Position numbers and translations under genes: made by a program. From positions 1 to 64,000 of the IMG/VR virus record IMGVR_UViG_3300019487_000028: 64,000 nt of DNA; one strand, written 5' to 3'. Each line of letters starts with the position of its first letter. The first letter of the stretch is position 1. The stretch is from a virus. The notes under the pieces are model-generated. The model was not told the origin of the DNA. It ran no database searches and saw only the letters and a list, made by a program, of their open reading frames with translations. Positions 7,496-13,366 of this stretch are shown here, piece by piece.

Positions 7496-7524
7496 TTATG
7501 GATTTGAGAGAGAGAGAGTATGTG

Positions 7525-8091
7525 ATGAGTAACGACTCCAAGAAGTACGCGGTACGGTTCGAGGGCAACAAGCCGATCCTGTTCGACCGGTACGCCGGAG
7601 ACAACAAGACGAAGCTTCCGGCGCAGGACAAGTTCTACTTTGGTCCTGACGGCAAGACTCTGGTGATCCCGGCGTTCAACTTGAATTCAATGTTATCCGC
7701 AGAGAACACCAAGTCTGTATGCAAGCTCCTGATGGGCCGGAGCGGACGACAGGTCGGTCAGGCCCTGGGGTCGAACCTGGAGATCACGCCGGCCGACATC
7801 CCGCTGCTGGGGGAGGGCGACAAGCCCCTCGTCTGGGCCGGGAAGTTCGATGGTCAGTTCGGAGTCCGGCACGACGTAGCCAGAGTAAAGAACGGAGTCC
7901 CCGTCCCCAAGGAGCGGCCGTTCGTCAGGCTTCCGTGGGCGATCGACTTCGAGATCGGCTGGACCAAGCACCCCGACGTCTCCTACGACACACTGAAGAA
8001 CGTCTTCGAGCTGGCCCAGAAGATCGGCCTGGGGACGTTCCGGCCATTCTTCGGGACTTTCGTACTGGTCAAATTCAAGGAGATTTCGTAA
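7525..8091 (+). CDS. Conserved-looking phage protein, unknown function
   Basis: 188 aa from ATG 7525 (upstream GAGAGAGAG as ribosome site); an in-frame ATG at 7498 behind GAGGGGG is an alternative. It is globular and beta-rich, with a C-terminal ending IGLGTFRPFFGTFVLVKF, a Gly/Phe-rich pattern reminiscent of the last strand of RAMP/Cas7-like folds, but this is only a resemblance. It is flanked on both sides by GGCNN repeat copies. Confidence 0.6.
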   Translation: MSNDSKKYAVRFEGNKPILFDRYAGDNKTKLPAQDKFYFGPDGKTLVIPAFNLNSMLSAENTKSVCKLLMGRSGRQVGQALGSNLEITPADIPLLGEGDKPLVWAGKFDGQFGVRHDVARVKNGVPVPKERPFVRLPWAIDFEIGWTKHPDVSYDTLKNVFELAQKIGLGTFRPFFGTFVLVKFKEIS

Positions 8092-8095
8092 CCGC

Positions 8096-8140
8096 GGCAT
8101 TGCGCGGCTTGGCTCGGCGAGGATTGGCAAGGCAAAGGGA
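8096..8140 (+). repeat. GGCNN array, truncated copy without hairpin
   Basis: Eight in-register triplets (GGC, TGC, GGC x3, GGA, GGC x2) starting four bases after the stop of the upstream gene. The terminal GGG is shifted by one base, and the GGGACGTACC core and hairpin are absent. Confidence 0.7.
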
Positions 8141-8183
8141 GGTTCGGCTATGAAGTGGGCGGTGTGGGCTGTGGGCAGCGATC

Positions 8184-8462
8184 TTGTTGACGCAGAACTT
8201 GTCTTTCACCCTGGTCAGCAGGGCCAGGAACTCCGGTAGCTACGCGTGGCACGCGGTGGCGGCGGTCGGCTCCAACGGGGTGTGGATCCTGAGTCAATTT
8301 TTCCTAATCGAAAGTATCGTGTCGGCCATGAAGGCGGCCACGCTCTGGCCTGCCGTCGGGCTCGGTGCGTTCTACACGACCTTCACGGTGCTGGGGTCTC
8401 TGCTCGGGCACTACGTGGCCATCCGGTACATCGAGAAGGGTCGGAGGAAGGTCGGCGCGTGA
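8184..8462 (+). CDS. Small two-helix membrane protein (holin candidate)
   Basis: 92 aa from a TTG start; no convincing ribosome site, so the start is uncertain. Two hydrophobic segments (about residues 25-48 and 55-78) are followed by a basic cytoplasmic tail EKGRRKVGA. This is the size and topology of class II holins, but there is no lysin next to it. The end overlaps the next GTG start. Confidence 0.5.
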   Translation: MLTQNLSFTLVSRARNSGSYAWHAVAAVGSNGVWILSQFFLIESIVSAMKAATLWPAVGLGAFYTTFTVLGSLLGHYVAIRYIEKGRRKVGA

Positions 8463-8722
8463 AGAAGATCCGGCTGCGGCGCGTGACGGCTCCACACTAC
8501 GTTGTCGAGGGGATGGTTGAGAGCCGCTCCGCACGCCGACTGCTCTCTCAGTGTGGGGATGCCACGGACGCGATCGTAGCTACTCGTAGCGGTAGGCTAG
8601 TGGGCTTTGTCCGATGGTTCGACGAAGACGGGGAGGCGGTCTCTGCCGGAACGTGGGTAGACCCGAAGCTCAGACGCCGGGGTCTGGCGAAGCGCATGTG
8701 GCGATGCGCCACGTTGAGTTGA
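8459..8722 (+). CDS. GNAT-type acetyltransferase, apparently frameshifted
   Basis: 87 aa from a GTG start. It carries the GNAT core: VGFVRWFD strand, AGTWVDPKLRRRGLAKRMW with the acetyl-CoA loop R/Q-x-x-G-x-A. The frame stops at 8722, but the next frame continues from about 8703 to 8808 with HVELMQLVTCTKSGLALATTVQ, which looks like the missing C-terminal strands. The gene is probably broken by a single-base indel, or is read through a shift. Confidence 0.6.
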   Translation: MKKIRLRRVTAPHYVVEGMVESRSARRLLSQCGDATDAIVATRSGRLVGFVRWFDEDGEAVSAGTWVDPKLRRRGLAKRMWRCATLS

Positions 8723-8808
8723 TGCAGCTAGTAACCTGCACCAAGAGCGGACTCGCACTGGCCACGACCGTGCAAGAGATGCATGTGGGACGGGTGGTTA
8801 TTTCATGA
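8703..8808 (+). pseudogene. Displaced C-terminal part of the GNAT gene
   Basis: The frame beginning MRHVELMQLVTCTKSG and ending VGRVVIS carries the expected beta5-alpha4-beta6 continuation of the GNAT at 8459-8722 in another frame. It has no ribosome site of its own. Confidence 0.45.
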
Positions 8809-8841
8809 AACAACTTCGTCCGACAAGACAACCGGTGAGCA

Positions 8842-9078
8842 TTGAACGACGCTGAAGAAGAGAACCTCCAGGGCTGGGTGGCGATGTGCTCCCGGGGCTA
8901 CCCCGGGCTGATCCTGGGGAACACCCGGCAGTCCGTGACCTACCCGGACGGGAACACCGGGACGGCCTGGACCGGGATCCACCTCGACCCGGACATCTTC
9001 GGTCAGCCGTGGTCCAGCCGGAACCCGAAGCTGATGTACAGGGCGTACAGTCCGACTCGGGCAGCAGAACGTTTTTGA
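8842..9078 (+). CDS. Hypothetical protein, 78 aa
   Basis: TTG start at 8842. Aromatic, Gly-rich sequence (SRGYPGLILGNTRQSV, YPDGNTGTAWTGIH) with no recognised domain. It is followed after 31 bases by a complete GGCNN element. Confidence 0.45.
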   Translation: MNDAEEENLQGWVAMCSRGYPGLILGNTRQSVTYPDGNTGTAWTGIHLDPDIFGQPWSSRNPKLMYRAYSPTRAAERF

Positions 9079-9109
9079 ACAGGGTGGCAGAACAAGTTTT
9101 CGTAACCGC

Positions 9110-9227
9110 GGCAGTGCACGGCGTGGCGAGGCACGGCGCGGCGAGGCACGGCACGGCACGGCACGGCAAGGCAAGGGACGTACCCTCGGGGAGTCGGTCC
9201 GACGCGGGACTGATTATTGACCGAGGG
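9110..9227 (+). repeat. GGCNN array plus hairpin element, copy 2
   Basis: Thirteen units in 5-nt register (one is TGC) from 9110 to 9170, then GGG at 9175 and the GGGACGTACC core. The inner stem sequence differs from other copies (TCGGTCC with GGACTGA) yet pairs over seven bases, and the outer stem CCCTCGG/CCGAGGG is intact, so pairing rather than sequence is conserved. Confidence 0.85.
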
Positions 9228-9255
9228 AAACTAGGTTCTTGACGGGAGGGATGAG

Positions 9256-9552
9256 TTGAATTTCGAATCACCGGAAGAACATCGTGAATCAATCGTCGAA
9301 GAGTTCTCGGCAGCGTATCGGGAAAAATACAACCGGGGTCAGGCCGAGCACGGCGGGAACTTATGGCGAAAAGACAACCTGAGCTTCGCCAAAGAAGAAG
9401 TCCTCGATTTCGCCAGCTACGTTTTCACCGCAGACTGGCAGCGCCGTAAGGCCCTGCGGCTACTGGAGCTCGCGGTCCAGTCGCCGGAGACCTTGCAGTA
9501 CGTCTACGAGGCGATGTCGGTCCTGAGGGGCGAGTCTGGCCTGGGGACATGA
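9256..9552 (+). CDS. MazG-like/all-alpha phage protein
   Basis: 98 aa, TTG start after GGGAGGGATGAG. KYNRGQAEHGGNLW followed by FAKEEVLDFASYV resembles the phage family of all-alpha NTP-pyrophosphatase-like proteins (EExxD metal motif, here KEEVLD). A nucleotide-pool role is inferred. It overlaps the HAD phosphatase gene by four bases. Confidence 0.55.
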   Translation: MNFESPEEHRESIVEEFSAAYREKYNRGQAEHGGNLWRKDNLSFAKEEVLDFASYVFTADWQRRKALRLLELAVQSPETLQYVYEAMSVLRGESGLGT

Positions 9553-10094
9553 GCCGGAAACGGGCCGGGATCGACCTCGACGGGGTCTGCTACGACTGGG
9601 ATTCTTCCGCGAAGTTCCTGCTGTCGCACAGCTTCGGCTACTCCCTCGACGTGACCACGAGGTGGAACCACATAAAGGACTCCGTACACGCGGTCCACTG
9701 GGAGTGGCTGTGGACTGAGGGCGTGAAGCTCGGACTCTTCCGCCACGGGAACCTCTACCGGGGGAGCATCGAGGCGCTGCGGACGCTGGACAGGAAGGGC
9801 CACAACTTGGTCATTATCACGACCAGGCCGGACTCGGCCAGGGTCGACACCCTGGACTGGCTGTCATACCACAAGATCCCGGCGAAGGAAGTCCACGTCC
9901 TAGGCCAGGGTGCCAACAAGGCCAACGTCGAGTGCGACTGGTACGTCGACGACATGCCGAACAACGTCTCGGACATCTGCGCCGCCGGGAAGACCGCCTA
10001 CCTCTTCGACCGTTCCTGGAACCGAGAATGCCGCGACGGGGTCCGGGTCGCGTCCTGGGCCGAACTCCTCTACCACCACGGGATAGTCTTCTAG
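9549..10094 (+). CDS. HAD-superfamily phosphatase, 5'(3')-deoxyribonucleotidase type
   Basis: 181 aa, ATG overlapping the preceding stop. Motif I IDLDGVCYDW (nucleophile D9, acid D11), motif II VIITTRPDS near residue 95, and motif III DWYVDDMPNNV near 135 define the HAD fold. The length and DDMPxNV ending fit phage deoxynucleotidases that trim nucleotide pools, in keeping with the coupled NTP-PPase-like gene. Confidence 0.75.
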   Translation: MSRKRAGIDLDGVCYDWDSSAKFLLSHSFGYSLDVTTRWNHIKDSVHAVHWEWLWTEGVKLGLFRHGNLYRGSIEALRTLDRKGHNLVIITTRPDSARVDTLDWLSYHKIPAKEVHVLGQGANKANVECDWYVDDMPNNVSDICAAGKTAYLFDRSWNRECRDGVRVASWAELLYHHGIVF

Positions 10095-10115
10095 AGAGAA
10101 GAGTAAACTGGAGGC

Positions 10116-10289
10116 ATGGCCTCCCTCTTCGACGAGAGAGTCATGTACCTAATGAGGGGAGACATCGCGCGGGTCGAGCTGTGCCAGAGACTCGTGACGG
10201 CGCTGGACGAGATCGAAGACTTGAAAAAGTTGATTGACAGCATCTCTCCGGCGGTATATGATCAGCCGTCGTCGGGGGGGCTGAGGTAA
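10116..10289 (+). CDS. Small acidic helical protein overlapping tRNA-Trp
   Basis: 57 aa, ATG preceded by GGAGGC. Mostly helical (RVELCQRLVTALDEIEDLKKLI). Its last five codons lie inside the 5' end of the tRNA-Trp gene. Unknown function. Confidence 0.5.
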   Translation: MASLFDERVMYLMRGDIARVELCQRLVTALDEIEDLKKLIDSISPAVYDQPSSGGLR

Positions 10290-10348
10290 CGGCAGCCGGA
10301 GGGCCTCCAAATCCCTCAGTCTGGGTTCGACCCCCAGGTCCCCCGCCA
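10275..10348 (+). tRNA. tRNA-Trp (CCA)
   Basis: Acceptor GGGGGGC pairs GTCCCCC, loop CTCCAAA gives anticodon CCA at 10307-10309, T-arm CTGGG/CCCAG with TTCGACC, encoded CCA end. C31-T39 is unpaired. First gene of the tRNA island. Confidence 0.9.
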
Positions 10349-10369
10349 ACTGGAAAGACTCAATCGCGT

Positions 10370-10481
10370 AGCGAGGCAGAGCCAGGCGGGGCGGGGCGAG
10401 GCGTGGCTAGGCGAGGCATGGCCCGGCAAGGCAAGGGACGTACCTTCGGGGAGTCGGCGCGGCCGATGATAGACCGAGGGG
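10370..10481 (+). repeat. GGCNN array plus hairpin element, copy 3
   Basis: Thirteen units in register from 10370 (AGC at 10370 and 10380, otherwise GGC) to 10430, then GGG at 10435, core and hairpin. Inner stem TCGGC/GCCGA with a three-base loop; outer stem CCTTCGG/CCGAGGG keeps pairing through a T-G wobble. Starts 22 bases after tRNA-Trp. Confidence 0.85.
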
Positions 10482-10611
10482 TCGTGGCTCGGCGGTATTG
10501 AATCTGCCGAGAGCCGGCCGGAAGCTGGAGCCGGCACCAGGCGTGGCCGGGGGACATCTTTGAAAACTGAGCGAAGAAGAAAAGGCGGCGCTAGTGTGGA
10601 GCGCTGCTCAA
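10482..10611 (+). other. Spacer with hairpins, no gene
   Basis: Contains a perfect stem CTCGGC/GCCGAG around 10488-10511 and a GCCGGC-bounded hairpin near 10513-10534. No open frame with a ribosome site and no tRNA fold. Confidence 0.5.
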
Positions 10612-10704
10612 GGGCGTCACGGGACAAAGGAGTCCCACCTGGCTGTAAACCAGGCGCCCCCTGATGGGGGATCACGGCAGGTTCGATCCCTGCGGCGCCC
10701 ACCA
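10612..10704 (+). tRNA. tRNA-Tyr (GTA)
   Basis: Acceptor GGGCGTC/GGCGCCC, anticodon stem CCTGG/CCAGG with loop CTGTAAA, long class II variable arm (GCCCCCTGATGGGGG), T-arm GCAGG/CCTGC, encoded CCA. Confidence 0.92.
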
Positions 10705-10710
10705 ACTAAT

Positions 10711-10785
10711 GCGACGCGGGCCGGGCGGTAAGGCTCCAGTCTTCCAAACTGGGAACGCGGGGTTCGACTCCCCGGCGTCGCTCCA
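10711..10785 (+). tRNA. tRNA-Gly (TCC)
   Basis: Acceptor GCGACGC/GCGTCGC, anticodon stem CCAGT/ACTGG with loop CTTCCAA, T-arm CGGGG/CCCCG, discriminator T and encoded CCA. Confidence 0.92.
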
Positions 10786-10880
10786 AGCAGCCCATCCAGC
10801 AGGGCTGAGAGGCGCCTGGCCCGGGCCAGGAACCGCGCGCAGGTGCGGGCTCGTCCTAGGGCGAGTGCCGCTGGCTACTC
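10786..10880 (+). other. Structured inter-tRNA spacer
   Basis: Carries the 16-base palindrome CCTGGCCCGGGCCAGG and hairpin CTCGTCC/GGGCGAG, with flanks CCAGC/GCTGG, so the segment folds strongly. It lacks a T-loop and CCA; a decayed tRNA-Pro-like gene is possible but not supported. Confidence 0.4.
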
Positions 10881-10955
10881 GCTCTCGTAGGATCAACAGC
10901 AGACCGTCGCCTTGGTAAGGCGAAAGTCCGGGGGCAGGACCCGGTGAGAGCTCCA
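10881..10955 (+). tRNA. tRNA-Thr (GGT), divergent T-loop
   Basis: Acceptor GCTCTCG/TGAGAGC, anticodon stem TCGCC/GGCGA with loop TTGGTAA, T-stem CCGGG/CCCGG but loop GGCAGGA instead of TTCGANN, discriminator T and encoded CCA. The cloverleaf is complete; the missing TTC makes activity uncertain. Confidence 0.7.
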
Positions 10956-10960
10956 CTAAA

Positions 10961-11036
10961 CCACCGCAGGTGCTAGCGGCAGCACGTCGCGCTCTTAACG
11001 CGAGAGGTCGGGGTTCGAGCCCCCGGCGGTGGACCA
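10961..11036 (+). tRNA. tRNA-Lys (CTT)
   Basis: Acceptor CCACCGC/GCGGTGG, anticodon stem TCGCG/CGCGA with loop CTCTTAA, normal T-arm with TTCGAGC, encoded CCA. Confidence 0.92.
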
Positions 11037-11037
11037 T

Positions 11038-11114
11038 CTGCTCGTGGTGGAATGGCAGACACCCTGGTCCGAGAAGCCAGGCTAATAGGGGTTCGAGTCC
11101 CCCCGGGCAGACCA
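11038..11114 (+). tRNA. tRNA-Leu (GAG), short variable arm, C33
   Basis: Acceptor CTGCTCG/CGGGCAG, anticodon stem CTGGT/GCCAG with loop CCGAGAA, so position 33 is C rather than U. The D-arm GGTGGAATGGCAGAC is Leu-like, but the variable region is only six bases. Encoded CCA. Confidence 0.75.
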
Positions 11115-11116
11115 TC

Positions 11117-11195
11117 CCCCAGGTACTCCAATCAGGCAGAGAGCGTCGGCTCAGACCCGGCGAAGGTGGGCGTTCGAGTCGCCCCCTGGGGACCA
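11117..11195 (+). tRNA. tRNA-Leu (CAG), short variable arm
   Basis: Acceptor CCCCAGG/CCTGGGG, anticodon stem GTCGG/CCGGC with loop CTCAGAC, variable region GAAGGT, T-arm GGGCG/CGCCC, encoded CCA. Confidence 0.88.
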
Positions 11196-11211
11196 AATTC
11201 AGAAACGAGAG

Positions 11212-11472
11212 ATGAGAATGGACCCGACGAAGGACATGGACCTCGAGAGCCTATACGACGAGTACGTGTACGAGTGTGCATACTGCTGGCTGACCAGGGA
11301 CAAACACCCGGACAGGGAGTACGCGTCGTACTCCAGAGACAGGGACATCGTGTCCGCGGCCGCCAGGGAGCACCGCCGCAAGACGGGACACCCGGTCCAC
11401 GTGTACCTAAAGAAGTGGTTGTACGAGGAGTCGGGCAGGTCCGACGCCAGAGAAGAGCGGGGCTGTCGCTAG
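11212..11472 (+). CDS. Hypothetical acidic/aromatic protein, 86 aa
   Basis: ATG 17 bases after tRNA-Leu(CAG). Contains YVYECAYCW (CxxC) near residue 20 and many Asp, Glu and Tyr, then a basic helix AAAREHRRKTGH. No family recognised. Confidence 0.5.
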   Translation: MRMDPTKDMDLESLYDEYVYECAYCWLTRDKHPDREYASYSRDRDIVSAAAREHRRKTGHPVHVYLKKWLYEESGRSDAREERGCR

Positions 11473-11610
11473 TTAAAAGTCGAGGGCGCTGTACCGGACC
11501 CACGGCGCTACACCTTTAAACGGAAGGGCAGGAGTTAATTGAGACGAACGGCGAGCTGGCCTTCGACTTCCTGGGGCTGTTGGTCCGGCGCTCGCTGTTA
11601 ACTAAGACGC
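11473..11610 (+). other. Spacer in tRNA island, possible 36-aa frame
   Basis: No tRNA fold seen. A protein-like frame (NGELAFDFLGLLVRRSLL) runs 11538-11648 behind GGCAGGAG but would need an ATT start and would overlap the next tRNA, so it is not called as a gene. Confidence 0.3.
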
Positions 11611-11688
11611 GCGCGGGTGACGGTAACTGGCAAACCTCACTGCCTTAGAAGCAGTGGTCTGTGGGTTCGACTCCCACTCCGCGCACCA
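11611..11688 (+). tRNA. tRNA-Leu (TAG), short variable arm
   Basis: Acceptor GCGCGGG/TCCGCGC, anticodon stem ACTGC/GCAGT with loop CTTAGAA, five-base variable region, T-arm GTGGG/CCCAC, encoded CCA. Confidence 0.9.
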
Positions 11689-11690
11689 CT

Positions 11691-11767
11691 CGCCGCCTAG
11701 CCCAGATGGCAGAGGCCCCGTCTTAAACACGGGTCAAGCGTGGGTTCGACTCCCACGGCGGCGACCA
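11691..11767 (+). tRNA. tRNA-Leu (TAA), short variable arm
   Basis: Acceptor CGCCGCC/GGCGGCG, anticodon stem CCCGT/ACGGG with loop CTTAAAC, variable region TCAAGC, T-arm GTGGG/CCCAC, encoded CCA. Confidence 0.9.
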
Positions 11768-11769
11768 TA

Positions 11770-11845
11770 CCATCCCTGGCGCAAATGGCAGACGCGCACG
11801 GCTCAATCCCGTGAGATCAGGGTTCGAATCCCTGGGGATGGACCA
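11770..11845 (+). tRNA. tRNA-Leu (CAA), short variable arm
   Basis: Acceptor CCATCCC/GGGATGG, anticodon stem CACGG/CCGTG with loop CTCAATC, variable region AGAT, T-arm CAGGG/CCCTG, encoded CCA. Confidence 0.9.
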
Positions 11846-11852
11846 CTCTGGA

Positions 11853-11931
11853 GGGGACGTAGATCCTGCGGGCTAGGATCACTGCGTTGTCAGCGCAGAG
11901 GGCGCGGGTTCGAGTCCCGTCGTCCCCGCCA
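11853..11931 (+). tRNA. tRNA-Asp (GTC)
   Basis: Acceptor GGGGACG/CGTCCCC, anticodon stem CTGCG/CGCAG with loop TTGTCAG, T-arm with TTCGAGT, discriminator G and encoded CCA. Confidence 0.92.
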
Positions 11932-11950
11932 AAGTGGTACCGACTGTACT

Positions 11951-12025
11951 GGGCGGCTAGTGTTAACGAGAGCACGAGTGGTTTGCACCCACTAGGACGG
12001 AGTTTGAATCTCCGGCTGTCCACCA
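11951..12025 (+). tRNA. tRNA-Ala (TGC)
   Basis: Acceptor GGGCGGC/GCTGTCC (with G-T pairs), anticodon stem AGTGG/CCACT with loop TTTGCAC, T-arm CGGAG/CTCCG with TTTGAAT, encoded CCA. Confidence 0.9.
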
Positions 12026-12249
12026 TTTCTTCACCGCGGCCGAGCGACCTGGCCGGTGCGGCTCCAAGGCAGGTGCGCAATTCCCGCCAGGAGGCCGCCG
12101 CTCCTTTCTCCACTCCTGCGAGGTGGAGGTCGCGTTCGCAGCCGGACCCGAGACCTGGGCGGAGAGAGCTGCCGCGGGGAGTGAGAAACCCCCAACGCTT
12201 ACCTGCCGCCGCCTGTCGCAACCGCCGGGTGAGGGCCCCGGCTTTCTAA
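12026..12249 (+). other. Structured spacer in tRNA island
   Basis: 224 bases, GC-rich, with stem CTCCAC/GTGGAG near 12110-12130 and a CGGC/GCCG hairpin whose loop reads TTTCTAA (12239-12253), like an Arg(TCT) anticodon arm but without T-arm or acceptor. No gene supported. Confidence 0.4.
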
Positions 12250-12323
12250 GCCGCCGTACGCTAATGGAAGGCGACCGTCCTCTCAAGGCGGTGGTCCGAG
12301 TTCGATCCTCGGCGGCGGTACCA
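12250..12323 (+). tRNA. tRNA-Glu (CTC)
   Basis: Acceptor GCCGCCG/CGGCGGT, anticodon stem CCGTC/GGCGG with loop CTCTCAA, T-arm CCGAG/CTCGG, encoded CCA. Confidence 0.9.
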
Positions 12324-12325
12324 GA

Positions 12326-12408
12326 CGCGGACGAGTGGGCACGGACACATAAACCACGTCAGCCTCATAAGCTGAAGATACCGGGTTCGACTCCCGGGTC
12401 CGCTCCCA
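12326..12408 (+). tRNA. tRNA-Met (CAT), C1-T72 mismatch, initiator-like
   Basis: Acceptor CGCGGAC against GTCCGCT leaves C1 opposite T72 unpaired, as in bacterial initiators (C1-A72). Anticodon stem TCAGC/GCTGA with loop CTCATAA. The D-loop is enlarged (about 15 bases between GTGG and CCAC). T-arm CCGGG/CCCGG, encoded CCA. The initiator role is inferred; the anticodon stem lacks the three G-C pairs usual for initiators. Confidence 0.75.
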
Positions 12409-12409
12409 T

Positions 12410-12487
12410 CGCAGGGAAGTTCCTTGGTAGGAACGCAGGTCTCATAAGCCTGGCGCTAGTAGGGTTCGAATCCCACCCCTGCGACCA
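12410..12487 (+). tRNA. tRNA with CAT anticodon (elongator Met or Ile2)
   Basis: Acceptor CGCAGGG/CCCTGCG, anticodon stem CAGGT/GCCTG with loop CTCATAA, D-arm GTTCCTTGGTAGGAAC, encoded CCA. The T-stem has only three clean pairs. Met and lysidine-type Ile2 cannot be separated from sequence alone. Confidence 0.85.
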
Positions 12488-12490
12488 ACG

Positions 12491-12564
12491 AGCCGGTTCG
12501 TTCAAAGGAAGGACGGCGGTCCTACAAACCGCTCATGGGGGTTCGATTCCCTCACCGGCTACCA
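12491..12564 (+). tRNA. tRNA-Val (TAC), C33
   Basis: Acceptor AGCCGGT/ACCGGCT, anticodon stem GCGGT/ACCGC with loop CCTACAA, so U33 is replaced by C. T-arm GGGGG/CCCTC, encoded CCA. Confidence 0.85.
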
Positions 12565-12720
12565 CCACAACTCGGTCAGAGAGAAGCCGGCGGGCAGGCC
12601 GGAGGCGTCGCGATGCCAAGCGCGGCGTTCTGCTCGCCGGCTGCTCTGTGGCCGAGACGTCGGGGGTCGACACCCGATTAGCCACGAGGAGCCCGGAGAT
12701 GGTCAAGCCTCCGGGCCGCT
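12565..12720 (+). ncRNA. Long hairpin in tRNA island (unassigned RNA)
   Basis: A 12-base arm GCCGGCGGGCAG (about 12583) pairs with CTGCTCGCCGGC (about 12628) with one G-T pair, and inside it CGTCGCG pairs with CGCGGCG, giving a rod-like hairpin. Downstream GGGGGTCGACACCC resembles a T-arm. It does not fold as a standard tRNA; a Gln(CTG)-like loop (TTCTGCT) is present but lies inside the long stem. Confidence 0.35.
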
Positions 12721-12794
12721 GGGTCGCGAGTGTTGAGGAAGCATGGCAGGTTGTGTCCCTGCCGGGTGGGGTTCGAGTCCCCAGCGACCCTCCA
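12721..12794 (+). tRNA. tRNA-His (GTG)
   Basis: Acceptor GGGTCGC/GCGACCC, anticodon stem GCAGG/CCTGC with loop TTGTGTC, T-arm TGGGG/CCCCA. The base before position 1 is T and the discriminator is T, so the usual G-1:C73 His identity pair is not encoded. Encoded CCA. Confidence 0.88.
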
Positions 12795-12795
12795 T

Positions 12796-12869
12796 TGGGG
12801 AGAAGTGTTACGGTAGCATCCCGGCGTCGGAAGCCGGTGGCGAGGGTCCGACTCCCTCCTCTCCAACCA
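12796..12869 (+). tRNA. tRNA-Pro (CGG)
   Basis: Acceptor TGGGGAG/CTCTCCA, anticodon stem CCGGC/GCCGG with loop GTCGGAA, T-arm GAGGG/CCCTC with TCCGACT, encoded CCA. Confidence 0.9.
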
Positions 12870-12886
12870 AAATCTCAGTCTGCATC

Positions 12887-12960
12887 CGGGGATTGATGTA
12901 ACGGAAGCATCCGGCGTTTGGAACGCCGTCGCGGGAGTTCGACTCTCCTGTCCCCGACCA
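12887..12960 (+). tRNA. tRNA-Pro (TGG)
   Basis: Acceptor CGGGGAT/GTCCCCG, anticodon stem CGGCG/CGCCG with loop TTTGGAA, T-arm GGGAG/CTCCT, encoded CCA. Confidence 0.92.
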
Positions 12961-12961
12961 T

Positions 12962-13036
12962 CGGGCCTTAGCTCAACGGCAGAGCACTCGGCTGGGGGCC
13001 GAGGAAATGCGAGTTCGAGTCTCGTGGGCCCGACCA
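12962..13036 (+). tRNA. tRNA-Pro (GGG)
   Basis: Acceptor CGGGCCT/GGGCCCG, anticodon stem CTCGG/CCGAG with loop CTGGGGG, classical D-arm AGCTCAACGGCAGAGC, encoded CCA. Confidence 0.93.
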
Positions 13037-13287
13037 ATAACCAACGACGCACTGAGCGGTGGAGCCGTGGCGGGTGGCTCCAGACTGAAAGCTGCGAACA
13101 CGGGGAGCGCTTTACCAGTCAAAGGGCGCGAGGATCCGGACCGCGGCCCCGCCCTGCTTCATTCCTAGGTCAATGAAGTGAGACGACCTCGTGCGGTACG
13201 TATGGCCTGCGGGAGTGAGAATCTCCCGGAGGTGCAGGAATCATTCTCCTGAGTTCTCGGCCAGCGTGTAGAAACCGCACACCTTAC
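13037..13287 (+). other. Structured spacer in tRNA island
   Basis: 251 bases without a clear gene. Contains GGAGCC/GGCTCC near 13072-13090, a perfect CTTCATT/AATGAAG hairpin near 13160-13181, CGGGAG/CTCCCG near 13210-13230 and CAGGA/TCCTG with a seven-base loop near 13235-13252. GCCGTGG and CCGCGGC could pair as an acceptor around a Phe-like GAA loop, but no T-loop or CCA is present. Confidence 0.4.
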
Positions 13288-13363
13288 TGCGGTGTAGCAC
13301 AACGGAAGTGCGGTCGGCTCTGAACCGACGTCAATGGGGGTTCGACTCCCTCCGCCGCAGCCA
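13288..13363 (+). tRNA. tRNA-Gln (CTG)
   Basis: Acceptor TGCGGTG/CGCCGCA with U1-A72 as is common in Gln tRNAs, anticodon stem GTCGG/CCGAC with loop CTCTGAA, T-arm GGGGG/CCCTC, encoded CCA. Confidence 0.92.
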
Positions 13364-13366
13364 AAC

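Noticed and set aside
10786-10880. An extra tRNA-Pro (GGG) gene
   Set aside because: The GGG lies in a six-base loop of a perfect palindrome and there is no T-loop or CCA; a proper Pro(GGG) exists at 12962-13036.
12239-12256. A second tRNA-Arg (TCT) from the TTTCTAA loop
   Set aside because: It overlaps the tRNA-Glu(CTC) acceptor and no T-arm or 3' acceptor can be found.
10664-12896. Long open frames across the tRNA island on both strands
   Set aside because: They run through tRNA genes, lack ribosome sites and have low-complexity Arg/Pro/Gly composition typical of GC-rich non-coding DNA.
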